Numbered from the stretch's first letter, positions 1 to 8,901 are shown. The stretch: 64,000 nt of DNA from JALZMG01 sp963844175 (GCA_963844175.1 CAWJNE010000024.1:62001-126000), one strand, 5' to 3'. Program-made: numbers and translations. The notes: generated by a model not told the origin, from the letters alone.

Positions 1-1
1 G

Positions 2-457
2 ACCGTCACGCCGACGGTGGCCAGCGCCGGCACGGCTGACAACGTCGTCCCGGCGGAGGCGCGGGTGCGCGTCGACGTGCGGGTCAGCGAGCCGGCCGAG
101 GGCGAGCGGCTGGCGAAGGAGATGGAAGCTCTCGCGCCGGTCGACGCCGAGGCGACGTTGGAGGTGCTCGGCGGGCTCAACCGCCCGCCGCTGCCCGAGT
201 CGGCCACGGCCGAGCTGTTCGAGCTGGCCAGCCGGGCGGCGGTCGACGTCGGGCTGCCCGAGCCGATCGGCGTCGCCGTCGGCGGGGGCAGCGACGGCAA
301 CTTCACGGCGGCGATCGGCGTTCCGACGCTCGACGGCCTCGGCGCCACCGGTGGCGGGGCCCACGCCGACCACGAGCACGTCCTCGTCGACGACCTCCCC
401 GACCGCACCCGTCTCCTCGCCGCCCTCCTCCGCCGCCTCCTCCAACCCCGGGCCTGA
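2..457 (+). CDS. M20-family metallopeptidase, C-terminal part (5' end outside window)
   Basis: Open from the window edge, so the N-terminal catalytic half is missing. The visible 151 residues begin in the dimerisation domain. The stretch TADNVVPAEARVRVDVRVSE is the usual M20 signature ending in a D-x-R strand. The C-terminal part has GGGSDGNFTAAIGVPTLDGLG and GGGAHADHEHV, which in glutamate-carboxypeptidase-like M20 enzymes carry the metal-binding/catalytic glycine-rich and His regions. These enzymes are zinc exopeptidases acting on N-acyl or peptide amides; the substrate cannot be told from this fragment. The stop is followed directly by an inverted repeat shared with the convergent argG gene. 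The first GTG in the window, at 17, is internal and not the start. Confidence 0.85.
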   Translation, partial: TVTPTVASAGTADNVVPAEARVRVDVRVSEPAEGERLAKEMEALAPVDAEATLEVLGGLNRPPLPESATAELFELASRAAVDVGLPEPIGVAVGGGSDGNFTAAIGVPTLDGLGATGGGAHADHEHVLVDDLPDRTRLLAALLRRLLQPRA

Positions 458-541
458 CCATCCGAGGGTTTGCTGCCATCGGAGGGTCAGCTGCGGGGAG
501 GCCCCTCACCAAACCCTCCGATGCAGCAAACCCTCCGATGG
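458..541. repeat. Repeat family A copy 1: long inverted repeat between convergent genes
   Basis: Left arm 458-487 (begins CCATCCGAGGGTTTGCTG) and right arm 513-541 (ends CAGCAAACCCTCCGATGG) are near-perfect reverse complements around a GC-rich spacer. The element starts one base after the M20 stop and ends 12 bp before the argG stop, so it can serve as a two-way terminator. Related copies lie at 13203-13268 and 14258-14326. Confidence 0.8.
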
Positions 542-553
542 GGAGGACGGGGG

Positions 554-1876
554 TCAACCGGGGTCGAGCTCCAGGGGGCCGCCCTGGCCGAGGGTGCCGG
601 CATGGCGGTAGACGTCGAGCTTGGCCCGGGAGTCCTCGATGTCGAGGTTGCGCATCGTCAGCTGGCCGATGCGGTCGAGCGGGCCGAAGGCGGCATCGTC
701 GACGCGCTCCATCGACAGCCGTTCCGGGGCGTACGTCAGGTTCGGTCCGGTCGTGTCGAGGATCGAGTAGTCGTCGCCGCGCCGCAGCCGCAACGTCACC
801 TCACCGGTGACGGCCGCCCCGACCCAACGCAGCAACGGCTCGCGCAGCATCAGGCTCTGCGGGTCGAACCACCGCCCCTCGTAGAGCAGCCGACCGAGGC
901 GCCGACCCATCGTCCGGTAGTTCTCGATCGTCGCCTCGTTGTGGATCGCCGTGACCAGTCGCTCGTAGGCGATGTGCAGCAGGGCCAGCCCGGGCCCTTC
1001 GTAGATGCCCCGGCTCTTGGCCTCGATGATCCGGTTCTCGATCTGGTCGCTCATCCCCAGCCCGTGGCGTCCGCCGATGGCGTTGGCCGCCAGCACCAGG
1101 TCGACCTGGCTGTCGAACGTCGCACCGTCGAGCGCCACCGGCCACCCGTCTTCGAACCGCACCACGACGTCGTCGGTGGCGATCTCCACCTCGGGCCGCC
1201 ATGACGCCACCCCCATGATCGGCTGGACGATCTCGAGGCCCGTCGACAGCTCCTCCAGCGCCTTCGCCTCGTGCGTCGCGCCCCAGATGTTGGCGTCCGT
1301 GGAATAGGCCTTCTCCGTCGGGTCGCGGTACGGCAACCCGCGGGCGAGCAGGAAGGCGCTCATCTCGGCCCGCCCGCCCAGCTCCGTCACGAAGTCCTGG
1401 TCGAGCCACGGCTTGTAGATCCGCAGCGCCGGGTTGACGAGCAGGCCGTACCGGTAGAAGCGCTCGATGTCGTTGCCCTTGTAGGTGCTGCCATCGCCCC
1501 AGATGTCGACGCCGTCGTCGTGCATCGCCCGCACCAGCAGCGTCCCGGTGACGGCCCGGCCGAGCGGCGTGGTGTTGAAGTACGTCCGCCCGGCGGTGCT
1601 GATGTGGAAGGCCCCGCACTGCAACGCCAGCAGCCCCTCGCGCACGAGCTCGGCGCGGCAGTCGACGATGCGCGCCGCCTCGGCCCCGTACTGGCGCGCC
1701 CGCGCCGGCACGCCGGGGAGGTCGGGCTCGTCGTACTGCCCGAGGTCGGCCGTGTAGGCGTACGGCTCGGCGCCCCGCTCGCGCATCCAGGCCACGGCTG
1801 CCGACGTGTCCAACCCGCCGGAGAAGGCGATGCCGACGCGCTCGCCAGTCGGCAGCGACGTGAGGACCGTGTTCAA
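554..1876 (-). CDS. argG: Argininosuccinate synthase, E. coli-type long form
   Basis: ATP-dependent ligation of citrulline and aspartate to argininosuccinate, the penultimate step of arginine synthesis, in the cytosol. The 440-residue protein shows the PP-loop AFSGGLDTS at residues 17-25, GDGSTYKGND at about 127-136, and GGRHGLGMSDQIENRIIEAK further on. These motifs and the length match the E. coli type (about 447 aa) rather than the ~400-aa form usual in Actinobacteria. The only start I can place is TTG at 1876. It overlaps the TGA of the upstream membrane-protein gene by 4 nt, so translation is probably coupled. No other arginine gene is adjacent, unlike the usual argCJBDFGH cluster. This suggests an independently acquired copy (inference). 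Confidence 0.96.
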   Translation of the reverse strand: MNTVLTSLPTGERVGIAFSGGLDTSAAVAWMRERGAEPYAYTADLGQYDEPDLPGVPARARQYGAEAARIVDCRAELVREGLLALQCGAFHISTAGRTYFNTTPLGRAVTGTLLVRAMHDDGVDIWGDGSTYKGNDIERFYRYGLLVNPALRIYKPWLDQDFVTELGGRAEMSAFLLARGLPYRDPTEKAYSTDANIWGATHEAKALEELSTGLEIVQPIMGVASWRPEVEIATDDVVVRFEDGWPVALDGATFDSQVDLVLAANAIGGRHGLGMSDQIENRIIEAKSRGIYEGPGLALLHIAYERLVTAIHNEATIENYRTMGRRLGRLLYEGRWFDPQSLMLREPLLRWVGAAVTGEVTLRLRRGDDYSILDTTGPNLTYAPERLSMERVDDAAFGPLDRIGQLTMRNLDIEDSRAKLDVYRHAGTLGQGGPLELDPG

Positions 1877-2460
1877 CGCCGGCTCGCTGGCGCTCGCCGG
1901 ATCGGTAGCTGGCTCGCTGCGTCACCGGCCGAAGCGTCAGTCCCTCCGTCAATGGAGCCGCGATAGCGGCCGGACAACGAAGCGACGGAGACGGCGGCCG
2001 TCGCTGCGGCGATGGCCAGCTCGACGATGCCGAGGCGGACGACCCGGCCGAGGTCCCCGACGGCGATGGCCGCACCGACGGCGCTCGCCGCCAGCCCCCA
2101 CCACGCCAGGTGCCGGGAGTTCTGCACGGCGAGCACGATCATCGTCACCGGGGGCACGAACGGCAGCAGCATCAGGAAGAACGGCTGCGGGTCGCTCGAC
2201 GGGCCCAGCCACCACGTGGACAGTCCAAGCTCTCGACTCGACTTCCATGCCGCCATCCAGCCGAGCGTGGCCAGCACCCACGTCGCCACCACCGTCAGGC
2301 GCCAGCCCGGTGTCAGCTGGCCCGGGCGCACGGCCCCGCCGGCGAGCCAGGTCGGCAGCCGTCGTGCCGGCGCGCCGCCGACCCCGGGTGCGCCGACCGG
2401 CGTCGTCTCGGGGGATGGCGGCGGTGGGGGCGGCAGCGACGTCTCCACGGGCTGCGACAC
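1873..2460 (-). CDS. Hypothetical four-helix membrane protein upstream of argG
   Basis: 195 residues. A proline-rich cytosolic N-terminus (residues 1-35) is followed by roughly four hydrophobic segments: about 55-70 (TVVATWVLATLGWM), 92-110, 117-133 and 143-160. The C-terminal tail is polar. I recognise no family. Its stop overlaps the TTG start of argG, so the two are co-transcribed. The gene is divergent from the glycosyltransferase at 2534, with 73 bp between starts. It could also begin at an internal GTG, but the start at 2460 gives a full-length reading frame with normal codon use. Confidence 0.65.
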   Translation of the reverse strand: MSQPVETSLPPPPPPSPETTPVGAPGVGGAPARRLPTWLAGGAVRPGQLTPGWRLTVVATWVLATLGWMAAWKSSRELGLSTWWLGPSSDPQPFFLMLLPFVPPVTMIVLAVQNSRHLAWWGLAASAVGAAIAVGDLGRVVRLGIVELAIAAATAAVSVASLSGRYRGSIDGGTDASAGDAASQLPIRRAPASRR

Positions 2461-2533
2461 TAGGGGCGGAGGCCCAGGTCCAGGCGCCGCCCGCGATCGA
2501 CGGGTGCGGCGCCGCCAGTACCCTGCCGCAGCG

Positions 2534-3322
2534 ATGACCGCGCCGGCGGAGCATGGCTCGAACGAGGTCTTGTCGATCTTCTTCCCGATGTGGAACGAGG
2601 AGGACTACCTGCAGCGCGCCCTCGACGCCGCCGGGCAGGTGTGCGACCGGATGGTCGACGACGGGATCGTGGCCGACTACGAGCTGATCATCGTCGACGA
2701 CGCCTCCACCGATCGCACGCCCGAGCTGGCCGACAAGGCAGCGGCGGCCGACCCCCGGGTGCGCGTCGTGCACCACGAGCACAACCGCAAGCTCGGCGGC
2801 AGCATCAAGACCGGCTTCGCCACCGCCACGGGTGACCTCATCCTGTACTCGGACGCCGATCTGCCGTTCGACATGGAGGAGCTGCCCCGGGCCATCCGCT
2901 ACCTCCGGGCCTACGACGCCGACATCGTCAGCGCCTACCGATTCGACCGCACGGGCGAGGGCTACAGCCGAGCGATCTACACATTCTTTTACAACGTGCT
3001 CGTGCGCACGATGTTCGGTGTCAAAGCACGCGACATCAATTTCGCCTTCAAGCTCTGCCGCCGCCGGGTCTTCGAACACATCGACCTGCAGGCCGAGGGC
3101 TCGTTCATCGACGCCGAGCTGGTCATTCGGGCGACGAAGCTGGGATTCCAGATCGTTCAGTTCGGGGTCGATTACTTCCCGCGGACGATCGGTGAATCGA
3201 CGCTCAGCTCGCCGGGGATCATCGCCACGATCGTGCGCGAGATGACCCGTTTGCGCCGTGAGCTGAAGGCGATCCAACCGCTGGACGAGCAGACGTTGGC
3301 GGCGTTGCGCGGCGACATGTGA
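2534..3322 (+). CDS. Family 2 glycosyltransferase (dolichyl-phosphate-mannose-synthase-like)
   Basis: 262 residues. The GT-A fold is shown by an N-terminal SIFFPMWNEEDYL (nucleotide-binding strand and loop), IIVDDASTDRT, and a DxD metal motif at residues 107-109 within YSDADLPFD. RDINFAFKLCRR and SFIDAELVIRA fit the acceptor/product half of polyprenyl-phosphate glycosyltransferases. There is no C-terminal membrane segment, so it resembles the soluble or peripheral single-domain forms. The ATG at 2534 is chosen because homology begins a few residues later and the frame upstream is antisense to the divergent membrane gene. It probably transfers a sugar from a nucleotide donor to a lipid phosphate; donor and acceptor are unknown. 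Confidence 0.88.
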   Translation: MTAPAEHGSNEVLSIFFPMWNEEDYLQRALDAAGQVCDRMVDDGIVADYELIIVDDASTDRTPELADKAAAADPRVRVVHHEHNRKLGGSIKTGFATATGDLILYSDADLPFDMEELPRAIRYLRAYDADIVSAYRFDRTGEGYSRAIYTFFYNVLVRTMFGVKARDINFAFKLCRRRVFEHIDLQAEGSFIDAELVIRATKLGFQIVQFGVDYFPRTIGESTLSSPGIIATIVREMTRLRRELKAIQPLDEQTLAALRGDM

Positions 3323-3422
3323 ACAGCGCGAGAACGGGCGGAAAGCCTTCCGCATCCGATCCGTCGACTGGGGGGACCAGCGGTAGGGTGGCTCGACCGC
3401 CCGCCTCCGCCTCCGGAACCTG

Positions 3423-4757
3423 ATGCCGCTTTCTGCCCGCCGACGTCCAAGCTTTGCCCCGGCCATCGCGTCCTGCGCGCTCATCGGCACGGTCGTCGTC
3501 GCCGGCGTCGCCTCCGGATCGTTCGGCGGCGAGTCCGACGCTTCATCCGGCTCGAACCCGGCCGCCGAGACCGTCACCCCCAACACGATCGCGACGACGT
3601 CCACGGTCGCCGTGACCACGGCACCGCCGACGACCGCACCGCTCGTCAAGACGGTCCTGTCCGAGACGATCGGCGACGGCTCGTCGGGTGACGAGGTCAC
3701 CGCCGTCCAGGAGCGGCTCAAGGCGCTGGGCTTCGACCCCGGCCCAATCGATGGCGAGTTCGGCAGCCTGACCAGGGCGTCCGTGTGGGCGTTCGAGAAG
3801 CTGGTGATGCAGACCCCGCGATCCGAGGCGACCGGCGAGGTGACCGACGAGATGTGGCAGCTGATGCAGGAGCCGCTGCAGGTCGTCCCACGGCGCCCGG
3901 ACGCGGCGTCGGTCAACCACACCGAGATCTACCTGCCCGAGCAGGTCGTCATCTTCTTCCGCGAGGACAAGCCGGCGCTGATCTCGCACATGTCCAGTGG
4001 CACGGGCGAGAAGTGGTGTGACGAGGTCACGATCAGCCCGGGCGAACAGGGCAACGAGCTGGGCCTCGAGCCGCTCAAGCGCGGAGAGTGCGGCGTCTCG
4101 AAGACGCCGGGCGGTGTGTTCACGTACGACCGCCAGCGCACCGGCGCCCGGGAGAGCGCGCTGGGGACGATGTGGAACCCGATGTACTTCAACTTCGGGA
4201 TCGCCATCCACGGTGCCCAGCACGTGCCGCTCGAGCCGGCCTCGCATGGCTGCATCCGCATCCCGATGACGCTGTCGGACTACTTCCAGTCGCTCATCGC
4301 GATCGGCGATCAGGTGTTCGTCTTCGACGGCGTCGAGGAGCCGGAGGCGTACGACGAGGACGAGAAGATGATGGTCTTCAACACCCGCGACCCGAACTAC
4401 ACCACGACCACGTCATCCACCGTCCCCGCACCGGTGCCGGTGCCGTCGCCAGCGGAAACGCCGGCGCCCACCGAACCGGCGTCGGAGGCGGAGGCTCCGC
4501 CTCCGGACGACGACGGTGACGACGGTGGTGGTGGCGGCGGCGACGGGGACGGGGACGGGGGCGGACAGACCGGCGGGGGGAGTCAGTCGGGCAACGGGGG
4601 CGGCGGGAACGGGGGCGGCGGGGTCAGCCAAGCGCCGCCATCGGCGACGCAGCCGGCGCCCGTGACGCCGGCCACGCCGGCGCCGACGACGGCGACCACG
4701 GGTGCTCCGCCGACCAGTGGGTCGCCGGGCTCCGGCGCCTCACCGACCACGGCCTGA
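3423..4757 (+). CDS. Secreted L,D-transpeptidase with peptidoglycan-binding domain
   Basis: Cell-wall cross-linking enzyme of the YkuD type. It has an N-terminal signal/anchor helix (about residues 12-30), a Thr/Pro-rich linker, and a PG_binding_1 repeat at about 88-128 (GDEVTAVQERLKALGF). The catalytic domain at about 165-320 carries the conserved H263 and the SHGCIR motif with Cys277. The C-terminal about 110 residues are low-complexity Thr/Pro/Gly/Asp, suggesting a wall-spanning or disordered tail. The 444-residue length is mainly due to this tail. A possible -10 hexamer TAGGGT lies about 35 bp upstream (weak evidence). The stop is 9 bp from the end of the convergent ppx. Confidence 0.92.
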   Translation: MPLSARRRPSFAPAIASCALIGTVVVAGVASGSFGGESDASSGSNPAAETVTPNTIATTSTVAVTTAPPTTAPLVKTVLSETIGDGSSGDEVTAVQERLKALGFDPGPIDGEFGSLTRASVWAFEKLVMQTPRSEATGEVTDEMWQLMQEPLQVVPRRPDAASVNHTEIYLPEQVVIFFREDKPALISHMSSGTGEKWCDEVTISPGEQGNELGLEPLKRGECGVSKTPGGVFTYDRQRTGARESALGTMWNPMYFNFGIAIHGAQHVPLEPASHGCIRIPMTLSDYFQSLIAIGDQVFVFDGVEEPEAYDEDEKMMVFNTRDPNYTTTTSSTVPAPVPVPSPAETPAPTEPASEAEAPPPDDDGDDGGGGGGDGDGDGGGQTGGGSQSGNGGGGNGGGGVSQAPPSATQPAPVTPATPAPTTATTGAPPTSGSPGSGASPTTA

Positions 4758-4766
4758 GCCGCGGCG

Positions 4767-6365
4767 TCAGCGCCCCCGTAACAGCACCGGTCGACCGAGC
4801 ACCTGCTCGAGCAGTGCTCGGCGCTCACTGGCGGCGTGCAGCTCGAGCTCGATCGACGCGCCGGGCTCGGCCTCGACCACCACGACGGCACGCTGCGGCT
4901 CCAGCCGCACCTCGACGCCGCGCACGTCGGCCCGATGGCTGCGGTCCAGCCCGATGGCCACCCGAAGGATGCCGGCCAGCGTGCGCACCAGTTGCTGGTC
5001 GGCGACGGAGAGGGCGGCGAATTCGGCGTGGGCGGGCTTCGGCTCGCTCTTGCGGTGGTACCTGGCGATCTGAGCGATGACCTCGATCTCCGTGTCCGTG
5101 AGACCGGCCAACTCGCTGTTGCGGATCACGTAGTAGGCGTGCAGGTGGTGCTTCGAATGGGCCACGACGAGCCCGACGTTGGCCAGCAGCGCGCCGGCCT
5201 CCAGGTACTCCCGGGCGACGCCGTCGAGCCCGTGCACCGGCGCCAGCCCGTCGAAGAGGGCGACGGCCAGGCGGGCGACGTGGGCCGAGTGCTTCGGGTC
5301 GTCGTCGCAGCGCAGGGCGAGCTGGTCGATGCTGCGCCGTGACACATCGCGCAAGTGGTGCAGCGGCCCCGCCGCCCCGTTCATCCGCGACACGGTGTCC
5401 ACCAGCACGCCCTCGCGCAGGGCCGCCTCGCTGTAGGTGAACGCGTCGACGCCGAAGGCCTCGGCCACCGACTGCAGGATCAGCGCGCCGGCGACGATGA
5501 TGTCGGCGCGGGCGGCTTCCAGCCCACGCACGCTGGTCTGCCGTGCCGCCGCCGTCCGGTGGCGCACGAGCTCGTCCACCACGGCATCGAGGTCGTCCCG
5601 GTGCAAGATGGCGCAGTTGTAGGTGCGCAACGGCTCGGCACCCGTGGACGCGTGGGCGATGCGGGTCAGCGTCTCGGCCGTCCCTGAGGACGCCACCGCC
5701 ACGTCGAAGCCGTGCTGGGCCACGGCGCGCTCGAAGTGGGTCAGGATCCCGCGCACGTAGCGCCGGCACGCCGTGACCGCCTTCGCGGTGACCTTGCCGC
5801 CGGGGAAGAAGCGGTCGGTCAGGCGCACCGCACCGAGCTTGAAGCTGCGGGCGGCGATGGTCTCGCCGCGCTGCCCGAGCAGCACCTCGGTCGAGCCGCC
5901 GCCGATGTCGACGAGGAGGACGCGCTGGTCGAACACTGGGACGGCCTGCAGGACTCCGAGGTGGATCAGGCGGGCTTCCTCGACGCCCGAGATGACCTCG
6001 ATGTCGACGCCCGCCTCCTCCCGCGCCCGGTCGAGGAACTCGTCGGCGTTCACCGCCTCCCGGACAGCGCTGGTGGCGACGGCACGCACGGGCGCCCCGA
6101 AGCTGGTGGCGATCTGGCGCATCCGCCCCAGGGCGGCGACGCCGCGGTCGATGGCGTCCGCCGACAGCACCTTCATGTCGCCGCCGCCGTGGCCGAGGCG
6201 GACGACCTCCTTCTCGCGCGTCAAGGTCTCGAACCGATCGGCGCCGACGGGGCGGGCTACGAGGAGGTGGAAGCTGTTCGTGCCGACGTCGAGCGCGGCA
6301 AGTGCCTGCTCGACGCAGGCATCGTCGACGACAGACTCAGTCCCCGAGCGTTCGTTACGCAGCAT
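4767..6365 (-). CDS. ppx: Ppx/GppA exopolyphosphatase with C-terminal HD-like domain
   Basis: Hydrolyses terminal phosphate of polyphosphate and/or pppGpp. The ASKHA-fold N-terminus has ALDVGTNSFHLLVARP, followed by VLLVDIGGGSTEVLLG and SSGTAETL, covering about residues 20-320. A helical C-terminal domain (about 330-510) has the HD-like elements SAHVARLAVALFD and HSKHHLHAYYVI found in long Ppx proteins. The length of 532 fits the two-domain form. The only conventional start before the conserved strand is the ATG at 6365, which lies inside a repeat-family-B copy. The first ~12 residues (LRNERSGTES) are therefore repeat-derived and the true start is uncertain. With the CYTH-CHAD protein at 25.6 kb it suggests polyphosphate metabolism. 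Confidence 0.93.
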   Translation of the reverse strand: MLRNERSGTESVVDDACVEQALAALDVGTNSFHLLVARPVGADRFETLTREKEVVRLGHGGGDMKVLSADAIDRGVAALGRMRQIATSFGAPVRAVATSAVREAVNADEFLDRAREEAGVDIEVISGVEEARLIHLGVLQAVPVFDQRVLLVDIGGGSTEVLLGQRGETIAARSFKLGAVRLTDRFFPGGKVTAKAVTACRRYVRGILTHFERAVAQHGFDVAVASSGTAETLTRIAHASTGAEPLRTYNCAILHRDDLDAVVDELVRHRTAAARQTSVRGLEAARADIIVAGALILQSVAEAFGVDAFTYSEAALREGVLVDTVSRMNGAAGPLHHLRDVSRRSIDQLALRCDDDPKHSAHVARLAVALFDGLAPVHGLDGVAREYLEAGALLANVGLVVAHSKHHLHAYYVIRNSELAGLTDTEIEVIAQIARYHRKSEPKPAHAEFAALSVADQQLVRTLAGILRVAIGLDRSHRADVRGVEVRLEPQRAVVVVEAEPGASIELELHAASERRALLEQVLGRPVLLRGR

Positions 6366-6433
6366 CTGCGACAGCTCAGGCCGGCCTTGCCCGGCCCGGC
6401 CGAGCGAGCGGAGTCTTCGGAGCGAGCGAGGCC
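6350..6433. repeat. Repeat family B copy between ppx and peptidase genes
   Basis: Starts with CCCGAGCGTTCGT and ends with CGGAGTCTTCGGAGCGAGCG, with the internal hairpin GGCCGG-CCTTGC-CCGGCC. The same order of blocks recurs at 33545-33750, 34346-34692 and (diverged) 42671-42750. It overlaps the proposed start of ppx and stops 7 bp before the peptidase stop codon. Confidence 0.8.
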
Positions 6434-6439
6434 ATCGAC

Positions 6440-8014
6440 TCAGTCATCGAGCCGGTCGACGCAAGCCGGGATGCCTTCCAGCACGCCCTGGCGGAAGGCG
6501 GCGATCTTCTCGAAGCCGCTGCCCACGACGTCCTCCGTCGACGTCTCGTCACCGACGACCAACGCCGTCTGGATCGCCTCGTCGAGGTCGCCCGGGGAGA
6601 TGATGACCCCGCGGGGCGCGGTCGACTGCTGGTCGGACGGGATGATGTCGGCGACCCAGGCCCCGGTGAGGCAGTCCGAGGCGAGGGCCCGCTCCTCGCC
6701 GGCCAGCGGGCTGTCGAGGGCTTGCTGCACCGCCTCGCTCCACGCCACGCCGAACATGTAGCCGACGGCGAAGTCGCCGAACTCGTCGTACAGCTCGTAG
6801 CCGAACGACTCGTCGAAGATCACCTCATCAGTGGCCGGGCAGTGCACAGCGCCGAGGGCGATGTCACCGGCCGGGTCGGCGCAGTCCACGGTCGAGGGGT
6901 CGGAGACCGGGACGAGCACCAGCGGGGTCAGCTGGGCGCCCTGCGCCGACACCGTCGCCGGCCAGAACTCGTTGAGGTCACGCGGGAGGAACTCGCCGAT
7001 CTGGCCCGTGCCGAACCCGAAGTCCGAGTCGCCCTCCAGGTTCGGATCCTCGGTCGGGCTGTAGACGTTGGGGACCAGCGGGAGCGGCTCGTCGAGCAGG
7101 CCGATGCAGCCGTCCAGCCCCTCGACGAACCCGACCTGGAACGCGCCCACGCGGTCGAAGGCCGAGCCGTGGCCGCCGGGCTCGAGCTGGTCGATGCCTT
7201 TGGGATCGCGCACCGTGATCATCCCGATCAGCCCGGTGCGCACGTCGGCGTCCGTGTAGCTCACGCCCGAGGCCTCGCCGCGCACCGCCCGGGCGACCCA
7301 CGCCCCGGCGAAGCAGTCGGCCTGCTGTTCCGTGGTGATCGTCGGCAGGCCACGCTCGAACTCGCCGGCCCGCGACTGGACGGCGTGGCCGTACTCGTGG
7401 GCGAAGACGACGCCGAGGATCGGCGGCCCGAACTCGTTCGAGAGCGTGGCGAGGATGCCGTCGGCTCCGTCGTCGTAGACCATGAAGTCGCCCTGTTCGC
7501 AGTAGAAGGCCCCGTACAGGCTGATCTCCTCGTAGGTCGTCTCCGCGGCGTCCCCGCAACCGGGGACCGTGTCGCCCCGCTCGGGATAGGCGGCGTAGAC
7601 GGGACCGGTCAGCGGCTCGAACGGCGCGCCGTAGCGAGCGGGGAACTCCTCGGCCCACCACTGCTCGAGGTCAGCGAGCGTCGCCCGGATCAGGTCGTCG
7701 TAGGCCCGGGGCTGCTTGGCGTCGCCGAGGTCGAGCAGCTCGCGCCCCGCATCGATCGACGAGGTCGGGCCACCGGACGTCGTATCGGGTGGCGGCAGGG
7801 TCGTGTCGGGCGGAGCCGTCGTCGTCTCGGGCGGAGCCGTCGTCGAGGGCGGCGCCGTCGTGGTGGCCGGCGGCGGGACGGTGGTCTCCTGGCGCGCCGA
7901 CAAGGTCTCCACGCCTGGGCTCGTGCCGCAGGCGGCGAGCACCACGGCGACCAGTCCAGCGAGGAGTGCTCGCCGAGGCTTCGAACGCCCGAGCGGCGTC
8001 GATCTCCGCACCAT
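6440..8014 (-). CDS. Lipoprotein neutral zinc metallopeptidase
   Basis: 524 residues. A lipoprotein signal with an LAAC lipobox (Cys29) is followed by a Thr/Pro-rich linker (about 42-80) and a gluzincin-like peptidase domain. The zinc motif HEYGH is at 206-210. TTEQQADCFAGAWVARA follows about 20 residues later with the third metal ligand, as in the YpfJ/neutral zinc metallopeptidase family. It should be anchored on the outer face of the membrane; the substrate is unknown. The ATG start shares its first base with the TGA of the upstream DUF305 gene (TGATG), implying translational coupling and a shared envelope function. Confidence 0.9.
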   Translation of the reverse strand: MVRRSTPLGRSKPRRALLAGLVAVVLAACGTSPGVETLSARQETTVPPPATTTAPPSTTAPPETTTAPPDTTLPPPDTTSGGPTSSIDAGRELLDLGDAKQPRAYDDLIRATLADLEQWWAEEFPARYGAPFEPLTGPVYAAYPERGDTVPGCGDAAETTYEEISLYGAFYCEQGDFMVYDDGADGILATLSNEFGPPILGVVFAHEYGHAVQSRAGEFERGLPTITTEQQADCFAGAWVARAVRGEASGVSYTDADVRTGLIGMITVRDPKGIDQLEPGGHGSAFDRVGAFQVGFVEGLDGCIGLLDEPLPLVPNVYSPTEDPNLEGDSDFGFGTGQIGEFLPRDLNEFWPATVSAQGAQLTPLVLVPVSDPSTVDCADPAGDIALGAVHCPATDEVIFDESFGYELYDEFGDFAVGYMFGVAWSEAVQQALDSPLAGEERALASDCLTGAWVADIIPSDQQSTAPRGVIISPGDLDEAIQTALVVGDETSTEDVVGSGFEKIAAFRQGVLEGIPACVDRLDD

Positions 8015-8694
8015 CAGTCGACGAGCCGCTCCAGCTCGCCGATCTCGTCGGCTTGGCCGGCGCCGATCGATGCGGCGAGGGAGCGCACCCGGGCGTCCTC
8101 GGCGTCGACGGCGGCCGTCTCGGCCATGTGCAGCCCACCCTCGTGGTGGTCGACCATCAGCTCGACGAACAGCTCGTCCGCCGCTGCCCCGCTGGTGGCG
8201 CCGAGGGCATCGAGATCAGCCTCGCTGGCCATGCCGGGCATCTGGTCGACCGTCGTGGGCATGCCCATCCACGCCATGGCCTCCTCGGTCTCGGCGGCCT
8301 CGGGCGCCCCGAAGTCGCGCAGCAGTTGGACCATCCGCCCGATCTCCTGGTTCTGGCCGGTGACGATGCTGCGGGCCACCGTGCGCAAGCCGGGATCGGT
8401 GTCCTCGAGGGCGAGGAACATGAAGCCCATCTGCGCCGCCTGCTCGTGGTGGGCCCGCATGTCGTGCAGGAACCCGATGTCGACGTCACCCCCGCCGGCG
8501 TCGCCACCGGCGTCGGCGACGAGCCAACCGATCATGCCGCCGATCAGCGCGATGGCGATGACCATGCCGATGACGTTGACCGGGTGTTGCCACCACGACA
8601 GCACGACGTCCTCGCTCGACTCGCCGTCCGCTTCGGCGGCCGGGGCATCACGCGCGGGTGGTCCGAGCGGCTCGACGTCGGTCCGCACGTCCAC
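8014..8694 (-). CDS. DUF305 family membrane-anchored protein
   Basis: 226 residues. A cytosolic N-terminus is followed by one transmembrane helix (about 40-60) and an external four-helix ferritin-like DUF305 domain. The two family hallmarks are HDMRAHHEQAAQMG (about 77-90) and MVDHHEGGLHMAE near residue 185. The spacing of His and Met residues (MGMP, MPGM) resembles copper-binding members of the family; the role is not established. It is the first gene of a two-gene unit with the zinc peptidase. Upstream lie two direct repeats (8743-8860). Confidence 0.88.
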   Translation of the reverse strand: MDVRTDVEPLGPPARDAPAAEADGESSEDVVLSWWQHPVNVIGMVIAIALIGGMIGWLVADAGGDAGGGDVDIGFLHDMRAHHEQAAQMGFMFLALEDTDPGLRTVARSIVTGQNQEIGRMVQLLRDFGAPEAAETEEAMAWMGMPTTVDQMPGMASEADLDALGATSGAAADELFVELMVDHHEGGLHMAETAAVDAEDARVRSLAASIGAGQADEIGELERLVD

Positions 8695-8742
8695 CGGGGA
8701 AGTCTGCCAGCGGGCGACCAGGCCGACACCGCGGCACGTGGG

Positions 8743-8860
8743 CTCCCTCGCTCGGGTCGTCGCGTGGCGATTGCGCCGGACGTTCGCTCACCCCGGCTCC
8801 ATCGTTCGCTCCCTCGCTCGGGCCGTCGCGTGGCGATTGCGCCGGACGGTCGCTCACCCC
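8743..8860. repeat. Repeat family C: two 52-bp direct repeats
   Basis: Copies at 8743-8794 and 8809-8860 differ at only two or three positions. In the minus orientation each begins GTGAGCGAACGTCCGGCGCA and ends CCGAGCGAGGGAG. They fill most of the 207-bp gap between the divergent DUF305 and TetR genes. A related block (GTGAGCGAGCGTCCGGGG) reappears at 8902 as the proposed start of the TetR gene. Confidence 0.85.
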
Positions 8861-8901
8861 CGGCCCTCGGCGCGCGGACCGAGGTGGATAGCGTCGCCAC
8901 G

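Noticed and set aside
3340..3353. Short hairpin CGGAA-AGCC-TTCCG after the glycosyltransferase
   Set aside because: Five-base stem without T-run is too weak to call a terminator.
1949..3922. 657-codon minus-strand frame
   Set aside because: Antisense to the glycosyltransferase and L,D-transpeptidase genes, no recognisable domain.
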